A stretch of DNA of 64,000 bases from Bacillus tianshenii (GTDB lineage: Bacteria; Bacillota; Bacilli; Bacillales; Bacillaceae_N): contig CP129018.1 of NCBI GenBank assembly GCA_020524525.2, forward strand, positions 1,140,115-1,204,114, read 5' to 3'. Below, in pieces: positions 50,340 through 57,553 of this stretch (positions are counted from its first letter, which is position 1; every line of letters starts with the position of its first letter). Position numbers and translations under genes: made by a program. The notes beneath the pieces are model-generated. The model saw only the letters and a program-made list of their open reading frames with translations. It was not told the DNA's origin and ran no database searches.

Positions 50340-50391
50340 GGGGCTAACTTAACTGTCATTAACAAATGATAATTAGTTAGCTCCGTTCTTT
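50340..50391 (+). terminator. Terminator-like hairpin after the HTH-ImmA gene
   Basis: About 20-bp stem, GGGGCTAACTTAACTGTCATT with AATGATAATTAGTTAGCTCC (one bulge), then GTTCTTTCT. Confidence 0.7.
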
Positions 50392-50473
50392 CTATAAGCC
50401 TAATAGTAAGAGGGAAACTAATTAAAAGAGCGGTCATGGCACATGAAGAAAGGATAATTTAGTATATAAATTA

Positions 50474-50572
50474 CTACTCCTTACTTATACATTCATTACA
50501 TTTATCACTTTTTAGCTCACCCCAGGGATAATACATGCCACAATTTGTACATAATTTAAATTTTCTCTGTAT
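50474..50572 (-). other. In-frame coding extension behind a TAG stop (second zinc ribbon)
   Basis: On the minus strand the frame of the neighbouring HEPN gene continues after its TAG (50573-50575) for 32 more codons: KFKLCTNCGMYYPWGELK, then SDKCNECISKE, ending TAG TAA. It has CxxC...CxxC like the zinc ribbon just before the stop. Either the gene was cut short by a nonsense mutation or the TAG is sometimes read through. Confidence 0.65.
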
Positions 50573-51856
50573 CTAGCTGCATTTTTCACAAATGACTCCT
50601 TCAGTTGACTGAAATTTCCCCTTTTCATTTTTACATGACACACAAACAAGCTCCCTATCTTTAGAACGTTTAATAAATTCAATGCTCAAATTATTTATTG
50701 CATCAAATATTGGTTCAAAGTCGTCTAATGCGAGATTAAAATTAGCACTATGTACCACGTAATTTCTGATTTTTACTAGGTGGCTAATTGTACGGCATGT
50801 TTGTTTAGTTATTAATTCTTCCTTTTCCAATTTATTAATTAAGTTTAGTATCTTGAAAGGTTTTTGAACTGGTATGTTTGTTTGTTCACTTACATATGAA
50901 TATATTACTTCCTCTAGTTGTTTATATTTCATTAAAAAAAGACCGACCATCTCATTTAGGTTAGATGCCATATTTTCAGAAATTAACTCCATTTCCTCAG
51001 TAGGAATATGTATTTTGTCAAGATTTTCGATTGCTGAAACTAATTTTTCTTTAATTTCACTAGAAAGATTTTGAATGATTATAAATTCATCTCTATTTAT
51101 TCGGTTGTTATGAGCAACTTTACATCTTAATTGATATAAGTTATCCCACCGTTTTTTTAGAAAATCTTGTTCGCATTCAACTAATTCTGAAAAATACCTA
51201 TCCCAATTTGATTGTGGAATAAACTTTTCTAATTCGTCAATATTAATTTTACTATTATCTTGCAATGTTTGTATTTTTTTATATAGTTTGTCTATGCTCT
51301 CAGTTTGGTATTTATCAAATAAAAATTTAGTTAAGTCAATGAAGTCTGTATTATATAAAAAACCTGTTTTTTCATTTTTCTTTTTTTTATCAATATTTAC
51401 AGAATCAGGGGTGTGAACGTCAGTCCAAACAGTTCCTACATTAATTAACATGAATTTTGTAATTAATTTTCTCATAAGGTTTTCAAGTTCGTGTATTAAT
51501 GGATAAGCTTTATTTGCATAATAGAAGCTAATATCATCCCATAAAACTTCGATCTGCATCTTACTTATTTTTCCTAGCAGAGTTCTTATTATTCTTAATA
51601 AATATTCAAATTCTTGAAGTTTCGTTTCCTCTTTTAAGGTAAGCTTTATGTGAAAATATTGATCGGTATCACTGTTGTTAAACTTCCCAGTTTGGATAGT
51701 ATATTCTATTTTTAAATTTGCATAGTCAATAGTATTTTCACTAACTTTAATCTCTGAATAAGATTCTAGTAATCGATTAAAGGAGTTAACATTACCACAA
51801 AACGAATTTTTCGTATCAATTACTATTAAGTATTCAGTTTTAAATTCATTGAACAT
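50573..51856 (-). CDS. Large protein with two HEPN-like RxxxxH motifs and a zinc ribbon
   Basis: 427 aa from ATG 51856 (AGGGGG about 10 bp upstream). Two helical segments carry the HEPN nuclease signature Rx4H: RCKVAH (residues 244-249) and RNYVVH (364-369). The C-terminus has CVSC...CEKC (about 405-426), and the frame resumes after the TAG with a second zinc ribbon. HEPN pairs are common in RNA-cleaving abortive-infection and toxin proteins. Very AT-rich. No family name could be recognised; function as a defence RNase is inference. Confidence 0.6.
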   Translation of the reverse strand: MFNEFKTEYLIVIDTKNSFCGNVNSFNRLLESYSEIKVSENTIDYANLKIEYTIQTGKFNNSDTDQYFHIKLTLKEETKLQEFEYLLRIIRTLLGKISKMQIEVLWDDISFYYANKAYPLIHELENLMRKLITKFMLINVGTVWTDVHTPDSVNIDKKKKNEKTGFLYNTDFIDLTKFLFDKYQTESIDKLYKKIQTLQDNSKINIDELEKFIPQSNWDRYFSELVECEQDFLKKRWDNLYQLRCKVAHNNRINRDEFIIIQNLSSEIKEKLVSAIENLDKIHIPTEEMELISENMASNLNEMVGLFLMKYKQLEEVIYSYVSEQTNIPVQKPFKILNLINKLEKEELITKQTCRTISHLVKIRNYVVHSANFNLALDDFEPIFDAINNLSIEFIKRSKDRELVCVSCKNEKGKFQSTEGVICEKCS

Positions 51857-51881
51857 TATAGAATTTCCCCCTAAATTGATA

Positions 51882-51995
51882 TCATTTCTCTTCATCTTTC
51901 CTCTTGTTGACTTAAAACATTATGTATTCAAAATGCTTACGAATTTCCTCTGCATCACCAGGCGTCATTTGCTGCATATGTTTATGTCAAAAAAA
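51882..51995. repeat. Remnant copy of repressor 3' end (direct repeat, left copy)
   Basis: About 88% identical to 52957-53070 at an offset of 1075 bp. It corresponds to the last 35 codons of the repressor but carries a TAA where the intact copy reads Gln (MF-stop-VNKRKDEEK), so it is a decayed gene end. It lies between the exonuclease and the HEPN gene. Confidence 0.88.
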
Positions 51996-52020
51996 CAAAG
52001 GCCTTAAAATTGTTTATAAG

Positions 52021-52902
52021 TTAACTAACATCGGTATTACTTCTTTTATATTCCAGCATTTCTTTCCTTTTATTTGTAAGCCCTTTATAAAATAGAAAGA
52101 TTATAATAAAGGAAATAATGAAGTACACAAGTCCATATACTAAGCTAATAAATAAATTACTTATAACCATAAAGCTAAAAAACAAAATAAGTACTGGTTT
52201 TGAGTAGAAAAACCTGACTATTGGGTTTTCCCATTGTTTGTGATGCTTTGGCTTTTGAGGTTCTGTACTATTTGTGCCGCCTATGCTAATGGTATATCCT
52301 TTGGCAGGTTGATATTTTTGTTTTTTCCTAGGTTGATATTTTCGCATAGGTTTATTTGAAATAACTTCTTTAAAATAAATTTCTTCATTAGGACTTTGAA
52401 GCTTTAATAACTCAAGTAAATTTAAAATATCGTCCAAAGCTCTGTGAGTTTGGTGATTAGAAATGCTATGACCTTGAAGAAGGGTTATTAGCTTTTTGTT
52501 TTCAAATCCATAATCTTGCCATTTAACATGCCTCATTGAACAGTGCCATTTCTTTTCGTTTACCTCTGGATACATTCTGTAAATGAAGCTGCGGTCAAAA
52601 GAAGCATTGTGAGCAATCAATATATCAGCTTGTTCAAATAACTTGTTAATATAGTGATCGTCAAACTGCTTTCCTTTAACTTTATTAAATGGGATGCCAT
52701 GAACTCTGTATGCTTCGTCATAATTTTCTTTTGCAGTAGGCGACAAAGGCTCTCTTAGAGCTGAATACTTTTCAATTATGTTATTAATGGAACCGTTTTG
52801 TTCATCATATGAGAATAATATTAGGGCCATCTCAATAATTTCATCACGCTCTGGACTTAATCCAGTTGTTTCGACGTCTACTAAGCATCCTATCTTTTCC
52901 AT
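52021..52902 (-). CDS. DEDDh 3'-5' exonuclease with C-terminal membrane anchor
   Basis: 293 aa. DnaQ-type domain residues 1-170: DVETTG (Asp9, Glu11), AHNASFDR (Asp103), THRALDD (His153, Asp157), the complete DEDDh set. A basic Gln/Lys-rich linker follows, then two hydrophobic helices (about 232-275) and a basic tail. GAGGTGATAAG precedes the ATG. Exonucleases of this type are usually soluble; membrane tethering plus position inside prophage cargo suggests a defence or superinfection role (inference). Confidence 0.78.
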   Translation of the reverse strand: MEKIGCLVDVETTGLSPERDEIIEMALILFSYDEQNGSINNIIEKYSALREPLSPTAKENYDEAYRVHGIPFNKVKGKQFDDHYINKLFEQADILIAHNASFDRSFIYRMYPEVNEKKWHCSMRHVKWQDYGFENKKLITLLQGHSISNHQTHRALDDILNLLELLKLQSPNEEIYFKEVISNKPMRKYQPRKKQKYQPAKGYTISIGGTNSTEPQKPKHHKQWENPIVRFFYSKPVLILFFSFMVISNLFISLVYGLVYFIISFIIIFLFYKGLTNKRKEMLEYKRSNTDVS

Positions 52903-52913
52903 CTTATCACCTC

Positions 52914-52950
52914 AAAAAAAGACACTTATCCCTTGTAAGGTGTAAGTGTC
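52914..52950 (-). terminator. Terminator of the repressor gene (leftward)
   Basis: On the minus strand GACACTTA / TAAGTGTC with an inner CCTT/AAGG, then T7. It separates the repressor from the exonuclease gene. Confidence 0.88.
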
Positions 52951-52956
52951 TTGGTG

Positions 52957-53070
52957 TCATTTCTCTTCATCTTTCCTCTTGTTGACCTGAAACATTATGT
53001 ATTCAAAATGCTTACGAATTTCCTCTACATCATCCGGGGTCATTTCCCGCCATTTGCTTATGTCAAAAAA
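52957..53070. repeat. Direct repeat, right copy (3' end of repressor gene)
   Basis: Intact counterpart of 51882-51995. The two copies bracket the repressor terminator and the exonuclease gene. Confidence 0.88.
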
Positions 53071-53373
53071 TCCAAAATCCTCAATGCCGTATTCATCACA
53101 AAGCTTTCTAATCTCTTCAAGAGCGTTAAAGTCATTTTCCGATTGTTTACTGGCTGTGGTTTCCTTAAGTCGTGGCTTGTCTGTTCTACCAAGGAGATAG
53201 TCTACAGAAACATCGTAAAGGTCAGCAATTTTTTGTAGAGTATCGTAATCCGGCTTTCTTGAACCTCTTTCATAAGCAGTGTAAGCAGGCCGTGTAACTC
53301 CAAGGTATTCAGCCATCTTTTGCTGAGTATATTTATGTTTATTTCTTAAATTAACTAACCTTTGTGCTAACAA
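52957..53373 (-). CDS. Prophage XRE-family repressor (cI/ImmR-like)
   Basis: 138 aa, TTG start 8 bp after AAGGAGG. HTH at residues 4-62 (NLRNKHKYTQQKMAEYLGVTRPAYTAYERG as two pieces), then a helical C-terminal part ending in VNKRKDEEK. Divergent from the Cro-like gene across a region of GTAAC/GTTAC palindromes, so it most likely keeps the lysogenic state. Its 3' end is the source of the 114-bp repeat. The likely protease partner ImmA lies 4.6 kb away. Confidence 0.88.
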   Translation of the reverse strand: MLAQRLVNLRNKHKYTQQKMAEYLGVTRPAYTAYERGSRKPDYDTLQKIADLYDVSVDYLLGRTDKPRLKETTASKQSENDFNALEEIRKLCDEYGIEDFGFFDISKWREMTPDDVEEIRKHFEYIMFQVNKRKDEEK

Positions 53374-53407
53374 TCCTTTTCCCTCCTTAGTACTTCTTTA
53401 TTTTACC

Positions 53408-53442
53408 GTAACAATTAGTTACATTAAACTTAATGTAACTAA
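53408..53442. promoter_or_regulatory. Repressor operators in the lysogeny switch
   Basis: Perfect 28-bp palindrome with arms TTAGTTACATTAA (53415) and TTAATGTAACTAA (53430). An overlapping GTAAC-AATTA-GTTAC palindrome begins at 53408. More GTAAC half-sites at 53476 and 53501 flank the rightward promoter. They are the probable binding sites of the divergent repressor and Cro-like protein. Confidence 0.8.
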
Positions 53443-53467
53443 AAGAAACGTTTTTTTTGTTTTTTTA

Positions 53468-53496
53468 TTGACATTGTAACTAAATGACACTATTAT
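53468..53496 (+). promoter_or_regulatory. Rightward early promoter (PR-like)
   Basis: TTGACA, 17 bp, TATTAT; the spacer holds a GTAAC half-site. It drives the Cro-like gene and the early region. Confidence 0.85.
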
Positions 53497-53530
53497 TGAT
53501 GTAACGAAACGATACATTGAAGGAGGGTTG

Positions 53531-53752
53531 ATGGTGAGAGAATGGTTGAAGTTATTACGGGAAAAAGAAGGTTTAACTCATGAGGGTGTAGCAGAAGCAG
53601 CAAATATTAAAAGGGCTTACTACACTATGATTGAATCAGGAACAAGAACTCCTAGTGTGAAAGTTGCTCGTTCGATTGGTTCAGCTCTTAACTTTGAATG
53701 GACTCTTTTTTTTGATAATCAATGTAACGAAACGAAACATAAACCCGCATGA
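53531..53752 (+). CDS. Cro-like XRE transcriptional regulator
   Basis: About 73 aa, almost all helix-turn-helix (LREKEGLTHEGVAEAANIKRAYYTMIESG without the first residues). AGGAGGG at 53521 allows ATG 53531 or GTG 53534; the latter has better spacing. First rightward gene after the switch, so a Cro-type antirepressor role is likely. Its 3' end contains another GTAACGAAAC sequence (53725) like the operator half-sites. Confidence 0.82.
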   Translation: MVREWLKLLREKEGLTHEGVAEAANIKRAYYTMIESGTRTPSVKVARSIGSALNFEWTLFFDNQCNETKHKPA

Positions 53753-53774
53753 AAGCAGAAGGGAGGTAACTCAA

Positions 53775-54218
53775 ATGAACAATAAAGCCCATCAAGCAGC
53801 TCGTAACCTGGTCGGTACAAAAGTGAAAGTACTTGTTAGCTTGCGACCAGTTGTGCGTGTGCTGCGCGAGGATGCGGACGGTTTCTATATTTGTTACCAA
53901 AACGAACACGTTCCAGTTAAGGCGAAGTTCGAGAGCACGGTTCTCACGTTCTTGGCCTTAACACCGCAAAACCGAGAAGCAATCGAACGAAACCGACAGG
54001 AACGCAAGGCTAAACAAAAAGCAGCGGAACAACAGCAAGCCCAACCGGACCAACACCCAGAACCTCAATCACCTAAAAAAGAACCACGTCCCAATATTTT
54101 CACTTACCATACTTTATATAAAAAATTGAAACCACACCCAAGACTCCAAAGGGAATGCAGCTGCAAGCCATTTTCCAAACAGCGCTCTCCAGTCAAGCTA
54201 GAAGCAATACCGCCATAG
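53775..54218 (+). CDS. Hypothetical prophage protein, 147 aa
   Basis: ATG with GGGAGG upstream. Residues 1-75 look folded (VGTKVKVLVSLRPVVRVLRE; FYICYQNEHVPV), followed by a Gln/Lys/Pro-rich tail; the last 40 residues have unusual composition, so the true end may be different. Not recognised. It follows the Cro-like gene in the early operon. Confidence 0.55.
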   Translation: MNNKAHQAARNLVGTKVKVLVSLRPVVRVLREDADGFYICYQNEHVPVKAKFESTVLTFLALTPQNREAIERNRQERKAKQKAAEQQQAQPDQHPEPQSPKKEPRPNIFTYHTLYKKLKPHPRLQRECSCKPFSKQRSPVKLEAIPP

Positions 54219-54292
54219 TTAAGGAGTTCATTGGTAAAAGACCTAGCCCTTGTTACCCGTTAGGCGCAAGCGGAACAGTAGCTGCTTGTTGA
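54155..54292 (+). CDS. Possible small ORF, 45 aa
   Basis: In another frame over the end of the preceding gene: starts MQLQAIFQTAL and ends CYPLGASGTVAAC. Protein-like composition but the AAGGGA in front is too close to the ATG. Weak candidate. Confidence 0.2.
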   Translation: MQLQAIFQTALSSQARSNTAIVKEFIGKRPSPCYPLGASGTVAAC

Positions 54293-54645
54293 CAATCCAA
54301 TACTAACAAACAGAAAGGGGTAGTCGGGATGAGTGAGAATGAACGAGAGCTTGCTCCTTACTTACCTTCAGCGCAAAAAATTGAAGAAATGAGCTTGAAT
54401 ACTTTTGGAGACTGGGTAGACAAAGCCCTTCACGATTTGCCTGAAAGAAAAGTAAAGAGAGACCCACTATTTCATTTAAAAAAAGAGATCTCTCAAATAC
54501 TTAAGGAGCAACACAAGTCAGAAGCTGCCAAAGAAGAAAAAGTGTTATCTCTTATTAAAACGTATTTCAAGAACTTTGCTAGCTAACTTCGATGTTTGTT
54601 GATAGCCAATACTAACACACAGAAAGGGGTAGTCATGATGAGTGA
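54286..54645 (+). repeat. Duplicated leader and start region of two early genes
   Basis: About 50 bp repeated at 54286-54336 and 54596-54645: TTGTTGA, CCAATACTAACA, ACAGAAAGGGGTAGTC, then ATGAGTGA. Each copy carries the ribosome site and first codons of one small gene. Confidence 0.8.
54329..54586 (+). CDS. Hypothetical prophage protein, 85 aa
   Basis: ATG after AAAGGGG. Charged, helical; no recognised family. N-terminus MSENERELAPYL, later FHLKKEISQILKEQHKSE. Shares its leader and first three codons with the next gene, which suggests duplication of the 5' end. Confidence 0.55.
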   Translation: MSENERELAPYLPSAQKIEEMSLNTFGDWVDKALHDLPERKVKRDPLFHLKKEISQILKEQHKSEAAKEEKVLSLIKTYFKNFAS

Positions 54646-54928
54646 AAAGCATTTGTCTGCTAAAGAGTTCCAAGAGCTGTTGTTGAAAGCCTCTACACTC
54701 TCAAAACAACTAGAAGAAACTCTTCAGCAAATCAATAAGTTTGAATTGGATGTTATGAACTTACAAAAAGCTTCTGACAATGATATGGAAGTCGCAAAAC
54801 AATTTTCAGTTAAAGTCAAAAATTATCTTCCAGATAGCTATTGTAAAAAAGAAGGCTCGGTAATCGATGATTTAGTAAAAGCCATTAGTAAGTCCTTAAT
54901 CGAAACATTTAATACCAATCGTTTGTAA
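54638..54928 (+). CDS. Hypothetical prophage protein, 96 aa
   Basis: The second of two adjacent ATGs is chosen because it aligns with the start of the preceding gene in the duplicated leader. Coiled-coil-like sequence (LLKASTLSKQLEETLQQINK). Not recognised. Its 3' end overlaps the convergent baseplate-like gene by 33 bp. Confidence 0.55.
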   Translation: MSEKHLSAKEFQELLLKASTLSKQLEETLQQINKFELDVMNLQKASDNDMEVAKQFSVKVKNYLPDSYCKKEGSVIDDLVKAISKSLIETFNTNRL

Positions 54929-55351
54929 ATTATCTTCACCAGTAACTTGCATTTTAATTGACAAAGTATTTTCAACTTTTAGGTATTCAATTGAAACAAC
55001 GGACTCAATTGAATATCCTAAACCGTTTGGATCGTTTGGTGTTGAATCTGAAAATTCATGAGAAACTAGTTCATTTGCAAGCAACTGGCAGTCGTTTTTA
55101 AAGCGATTTTCATTTGTTGTATCTGGTAAAAAGTCATTTAAACCATAATCAATAGTTGCAGTCTTTTGAGTAAGCAAAACTTTTTTAACTTTTTGGATGA
55201 AATTTTCTAGTCCAGATACGGTTTTTAGGTCACCATTTGCGATTATAAGGTCACCATTATCAAAATCAAACGCTAGATCGCTTTTGTAACTATGCACATC
55301 TAATCTTGGGTTAAGATTTGACTTTACCGGGGTAGCAGGATTCCATTTCAA
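54896..55351 (-). CDS. gp25/DUF2634-like baseplate-type protein, out of context
   Basis: 151 aa from TTG 55351, 8 bp after AAGGAGGTG; a GTG at 55360 lies within that site. The stretch LAFDFDNGDLIIANGDLKTV...FIQKVKKVLLTQK...DYGLNDF resembles phage baseplate wedge proteins of the XkdS/gp25 type. Such genes belong to the late tail cluster; here it is alone, on the opposite strand, among early genes. Family assignment is tentative. Relic, moron or a tail-like accessory are all possible. Confidence 0.55.
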   Translation of the reverse strand: MKWNPATPVKSNLNPRLDVHSYKSDLAFDFDNGDLIIANGDLKTVSGLENFIQKVKKVLLTQKTATIDYGLNDFLPDTTNENRFKNDCQLLANELVSHEFSDSTPNDPNGLGYSIESVVSIEYLKVENTLSIKMQVTGEDNLQTIGIKCFD

Positions 55352-55565
55352 AGTTATCACCTCCTTCCTGTCTTTACCATTCGACAGATAAGAGGAAAAT
55401 CCTACAAAAAATGGGAGAAGTAAACCCCCTGAATAGTCAAGAATACAAATTAGATCAAAAGCCTACTGGAGCGAATCTAACAACCGTACCACCATAATTT
55501 AATAAATGCTGCTAATTCCATCATAGCAAGTATTTATTTTTACATTGGTAGAAAGGAAGTGAAAG

Positions 55566-56090
55566 ATGTTGCGAAATGGTAGAGCTGCACGAACAGCAAA
55601 GGAAGCTAGGAAACAAGCGAAGATGAGTCAGGAGAAGTTTTCCATGGAAACACATCAATCCCGTGAAGCGGTATCCAAGCAGGAAACAGGCGGGTACCGT
55701 GTGCAACCCCAAACTGCTGAGTACTTTGCAGTGAAGCATAACAACCCTTGGGTTGCACTGGAAGCAGCTGCTGAATATGCAGGCTGGGGGATGCGTAAGC
55801 TTGACGGTCCGGCCGTTGATCTACACAGAAGCAGTGTGAAGTTGAAGACAATTGAAGAACTGGAAGAAGCAATAGGGGCAATCGAGAAAGTGAGTGTCAT
55901 CAATCAGCCATTCTCCATTAAGTCGTGGGAACGGCAAGAGATTGAACATTCATTAGAACAGTCAGCGGATGCAATTTATGCCTTAATTCATTACATGTCG
56001 ATCATGTGTGAGGAATACCAAGTTCCCTGGCACAGCGTTTGGGAACGACACACTAACAAACTAGTTGCTAACCAATACGTTACAAGATAA
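55566..56090 (+). CDS. Phage regulatory protein with N-terminal XRE-like HTH
   Basis: 174 aa, ATG after GAAAGGAAG. HTH-like N-terminus (AKEARKQAKMSQEKFS, residues 10-55) and a long helical C-terminal part (EELEEAIGAIEKV). Similar in layout to early-region regulators of Bacillus prophages. Target not visible. Confidence 0.7.
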   Translation: MLRNGRAARTAKEARKQAKMSQEKFSMETHQSREAVSKQETGGYRVQPQTAEYFAVKHNNPWVALEAAAEYAGWGMRKLDGPAVDLHRSSVKLKTIEELEEAIGAIEKVSVINQPFSIKSWERQEIEHSLEQSADAIYALIHYMSIMCEEYQVPWHSVWERHTNKLVANQYVTR

Positions 56091-56101
56091 GGAGGCTAAG
56101 C

Positions 56102-56362
56102 ATGATTAATGTTCAAGTGGACCAAGAAGAAGTACGTCAAATGTATCTCGAAAAGCTTGAAGAGAGAGTCAAAGAATTAGATGTGGAGCGTGTGTTCTGG
56201 GATGCAAATGAACTGAAACGCAGAACGTGTATGAGCTGGGGAACCATTCAGGAAAAGTTCTTCTTCGACCCGCGCTTCCCTAAGCATAAAGTAGGCGGTA
56301 AATGGTATTTCCCTGCACAAGACGCAAAGAAGTTCTTGCTTACATGGCTTAGTGAACAATAA
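56102..56362 (+). CDS. DUF771-like / excisionase-type small DNA-binding protein
   Basis: 86 aa; N-terminal helix, then WDANELKRRTCMSWGTIQEKFF and FPKHKVGGKWYFPAQDAKKF, a winged-helix pattern of the DUF771/MerR-like excisionase group. AAGGAGG in front, 12 bp after the previous gene. May act as excisionase or early activator. Confidence 0.65.
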   Translation: MINVQVDQEEVRQMYLEKLEERVKELDVERVFWDANELKRRTCMSWGTIQEKFFFDPRFPKHKVGGKWYFPAQDAKKFLLTWLSEQ

Positions 56363-56388
56363 ATCAATGATGAAAGGAAGGTAGTGAA

Positions 56389-56694
56389 ATGAACCAAGCT
56401 ATAGAAGCACCAATGATCGATTGGAGTGAGCTTGAAGAGCAGACTTCTCCAGAATTCGTTACAACTGTAAAAGGGCAGCTTGAAGACGCTAGGGTGTTGG
56501 TTGTTGATCGAAATAGTGACGAAATGAGCTACGCACTTTATGTTATTGCGGAATTTGATGAACTAATAGAAAGAGGTTTTATGTTTTTCTACGATTATGA
56601 ATACAAACAAATTACGTGCAATAGTGTGGGGATGAGTTTGTGTAAAGTGCTAATTAAGATGCAAAAGGAGGTACGCGAATATGCAAACGCGTGA
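56389..56694 (+). CDS. Hypothetical prophage protein, 101 aa
   Basis: ATG after GAAAGGAAGG. Acidic, not recognised (SDEMSYALYVIAEFDELIER; FFYDYEYKQITC). Overlaps the next gene by 14 bp, so part of a coupled early operon. Confidence 0.6.
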   Translation: MNQAIEAPMIDWSELEEQTSPEFVTTVKGQLEDARVLVVDRNSDEMSYALYVIAEFDELIERGFMFFYDYEYKQITCNSVGMSLCKVLIKMQKEVREYANA

Positions 56695-56935
56695 AATGAT
56701 TATGGGCATTTTAGTAGCGACGGATGAATTGAATGAAGCACTGGAAGAGGGCAGGTTCAAAGATGTGCAAATTTGTGCGGAAGAAGTTATGGCTTTTGCT
56801 AAGGAACTAGATAAAGCGAAGCGCAAGGCAGAAGCTAGAGCAAAGCTTGCTCCAATTATTGCGAAGTTCAGGAAGCAAGGTGTGAAAATCGGTTTTGCCA
56901 GAAAGGTAGCGGTGGACAATGAAGCATCAGCTTAA
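56681..56935 (+). CDS. Hypothetical prophage protein, 84 aa
   Basis: Helical, charged; not recognised. Start ATG preceded by AAAGGAGG inside the previous gene, and its end overlaps the next gene by 17 bp. Confidence 0.6.
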   Translation: MQTREMIMGILVATDELNEALEEGRFKDVQICAEEVMAFAKELDKAKRKAEARAKLAPIIAKFRKQGVKIGFARKVAVDNEASA

Positions 56936-57257
56936 TCTTACACAGGCTGAGAATGCGGTCTGCATGCAAGCGATGAATTTCTATACACGAATTGCTCCAA
57001 GTTCTGTTCAAGCCCAAGCAGATATTGCATTTGAGAAGCTGGTCTTAGAGGAAGAAATGGATGGAATGGAAATGCGGATACTTGTGAAGGCTTTGCGAAG
57101 GAACGCACAGTTCTTTGCCTCTAAGCGCAAGTGGAGTGAGAGCGACATCTTAAATGAGCTTGCCAATCTAGTAGATGAAGAGAGACAAGTCTTCCAGCAA
57201 CGAAACAACCCGTTGGCAAAAGAAAAAGCAGCAAGTGCGGGAACACTTACTGCCTGA
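56919..57257 (+). CDS. Hypothetical prophage protein, 112 aa
   Basis: Helical protein, not recognised (LEEEMDGMEMRILVKALRRN). AAGGTAG upstream within the previous gene. The last gene before a structured non-coding stretch. Confidence 0.6.
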   Translation: MKHQLNLTQAENAVCMQAMNFYTRIAPSSVQAQADIAFEKLVLEEEMDGMEMRILVKALRRNAQFFASKRKWSESDILNELANLVDEERQVFQQRNNPLAKEKAASAGTLTA

Positions 57258-57303
57258 GTTGATTACATGCGATTAAGATAATTCTACCATCATTTATATG
57301 GTG

Positions 57304-57405
57304 CGACAAGAGCTTTGGTTCTTGTCGTCATGGCCAGGAGTATTTCGGGTTGCCTCCCCTCGACCTGATACGCCAATCACACTTACTCTTGGCCGTGACG
57401 ATGGG
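57304..57405 (+). ncRNA. Candidate structured RNA with two alternative hairpins
   Basis: In the 296-bp gap before 57554. A 22-bp stem pairs 57321-57342 with 57384-57405 (core ATGGCCAGGAGTA / TACTCTTGGCCGT, G-U allowed), with an inner stem CGGGTTG / CGACCTG. Alternatively CGACAAGA (57304) pairs with TCTTGTCG (57320-57327), which uses the same bases as the long stem. A further hairpin GTGCGGG/CCCGCAT is at 57499-57522. No open frame explains it; RNA or DNA role unknown. Confidence 0.5.
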
Positions 57406-57553
57406 AATTGTGGCTACCATCAAACTACATAATGGAAGGAAGTGAACACCGCGCCTTGTAACGCCACGTAAATTACCATTCACTTTTCATTAGTTTGGGT
57501 GCGGGTTTGGTATTGCCCGCATACCTCTATTTCATGGAATAGGAGGATGAGCC

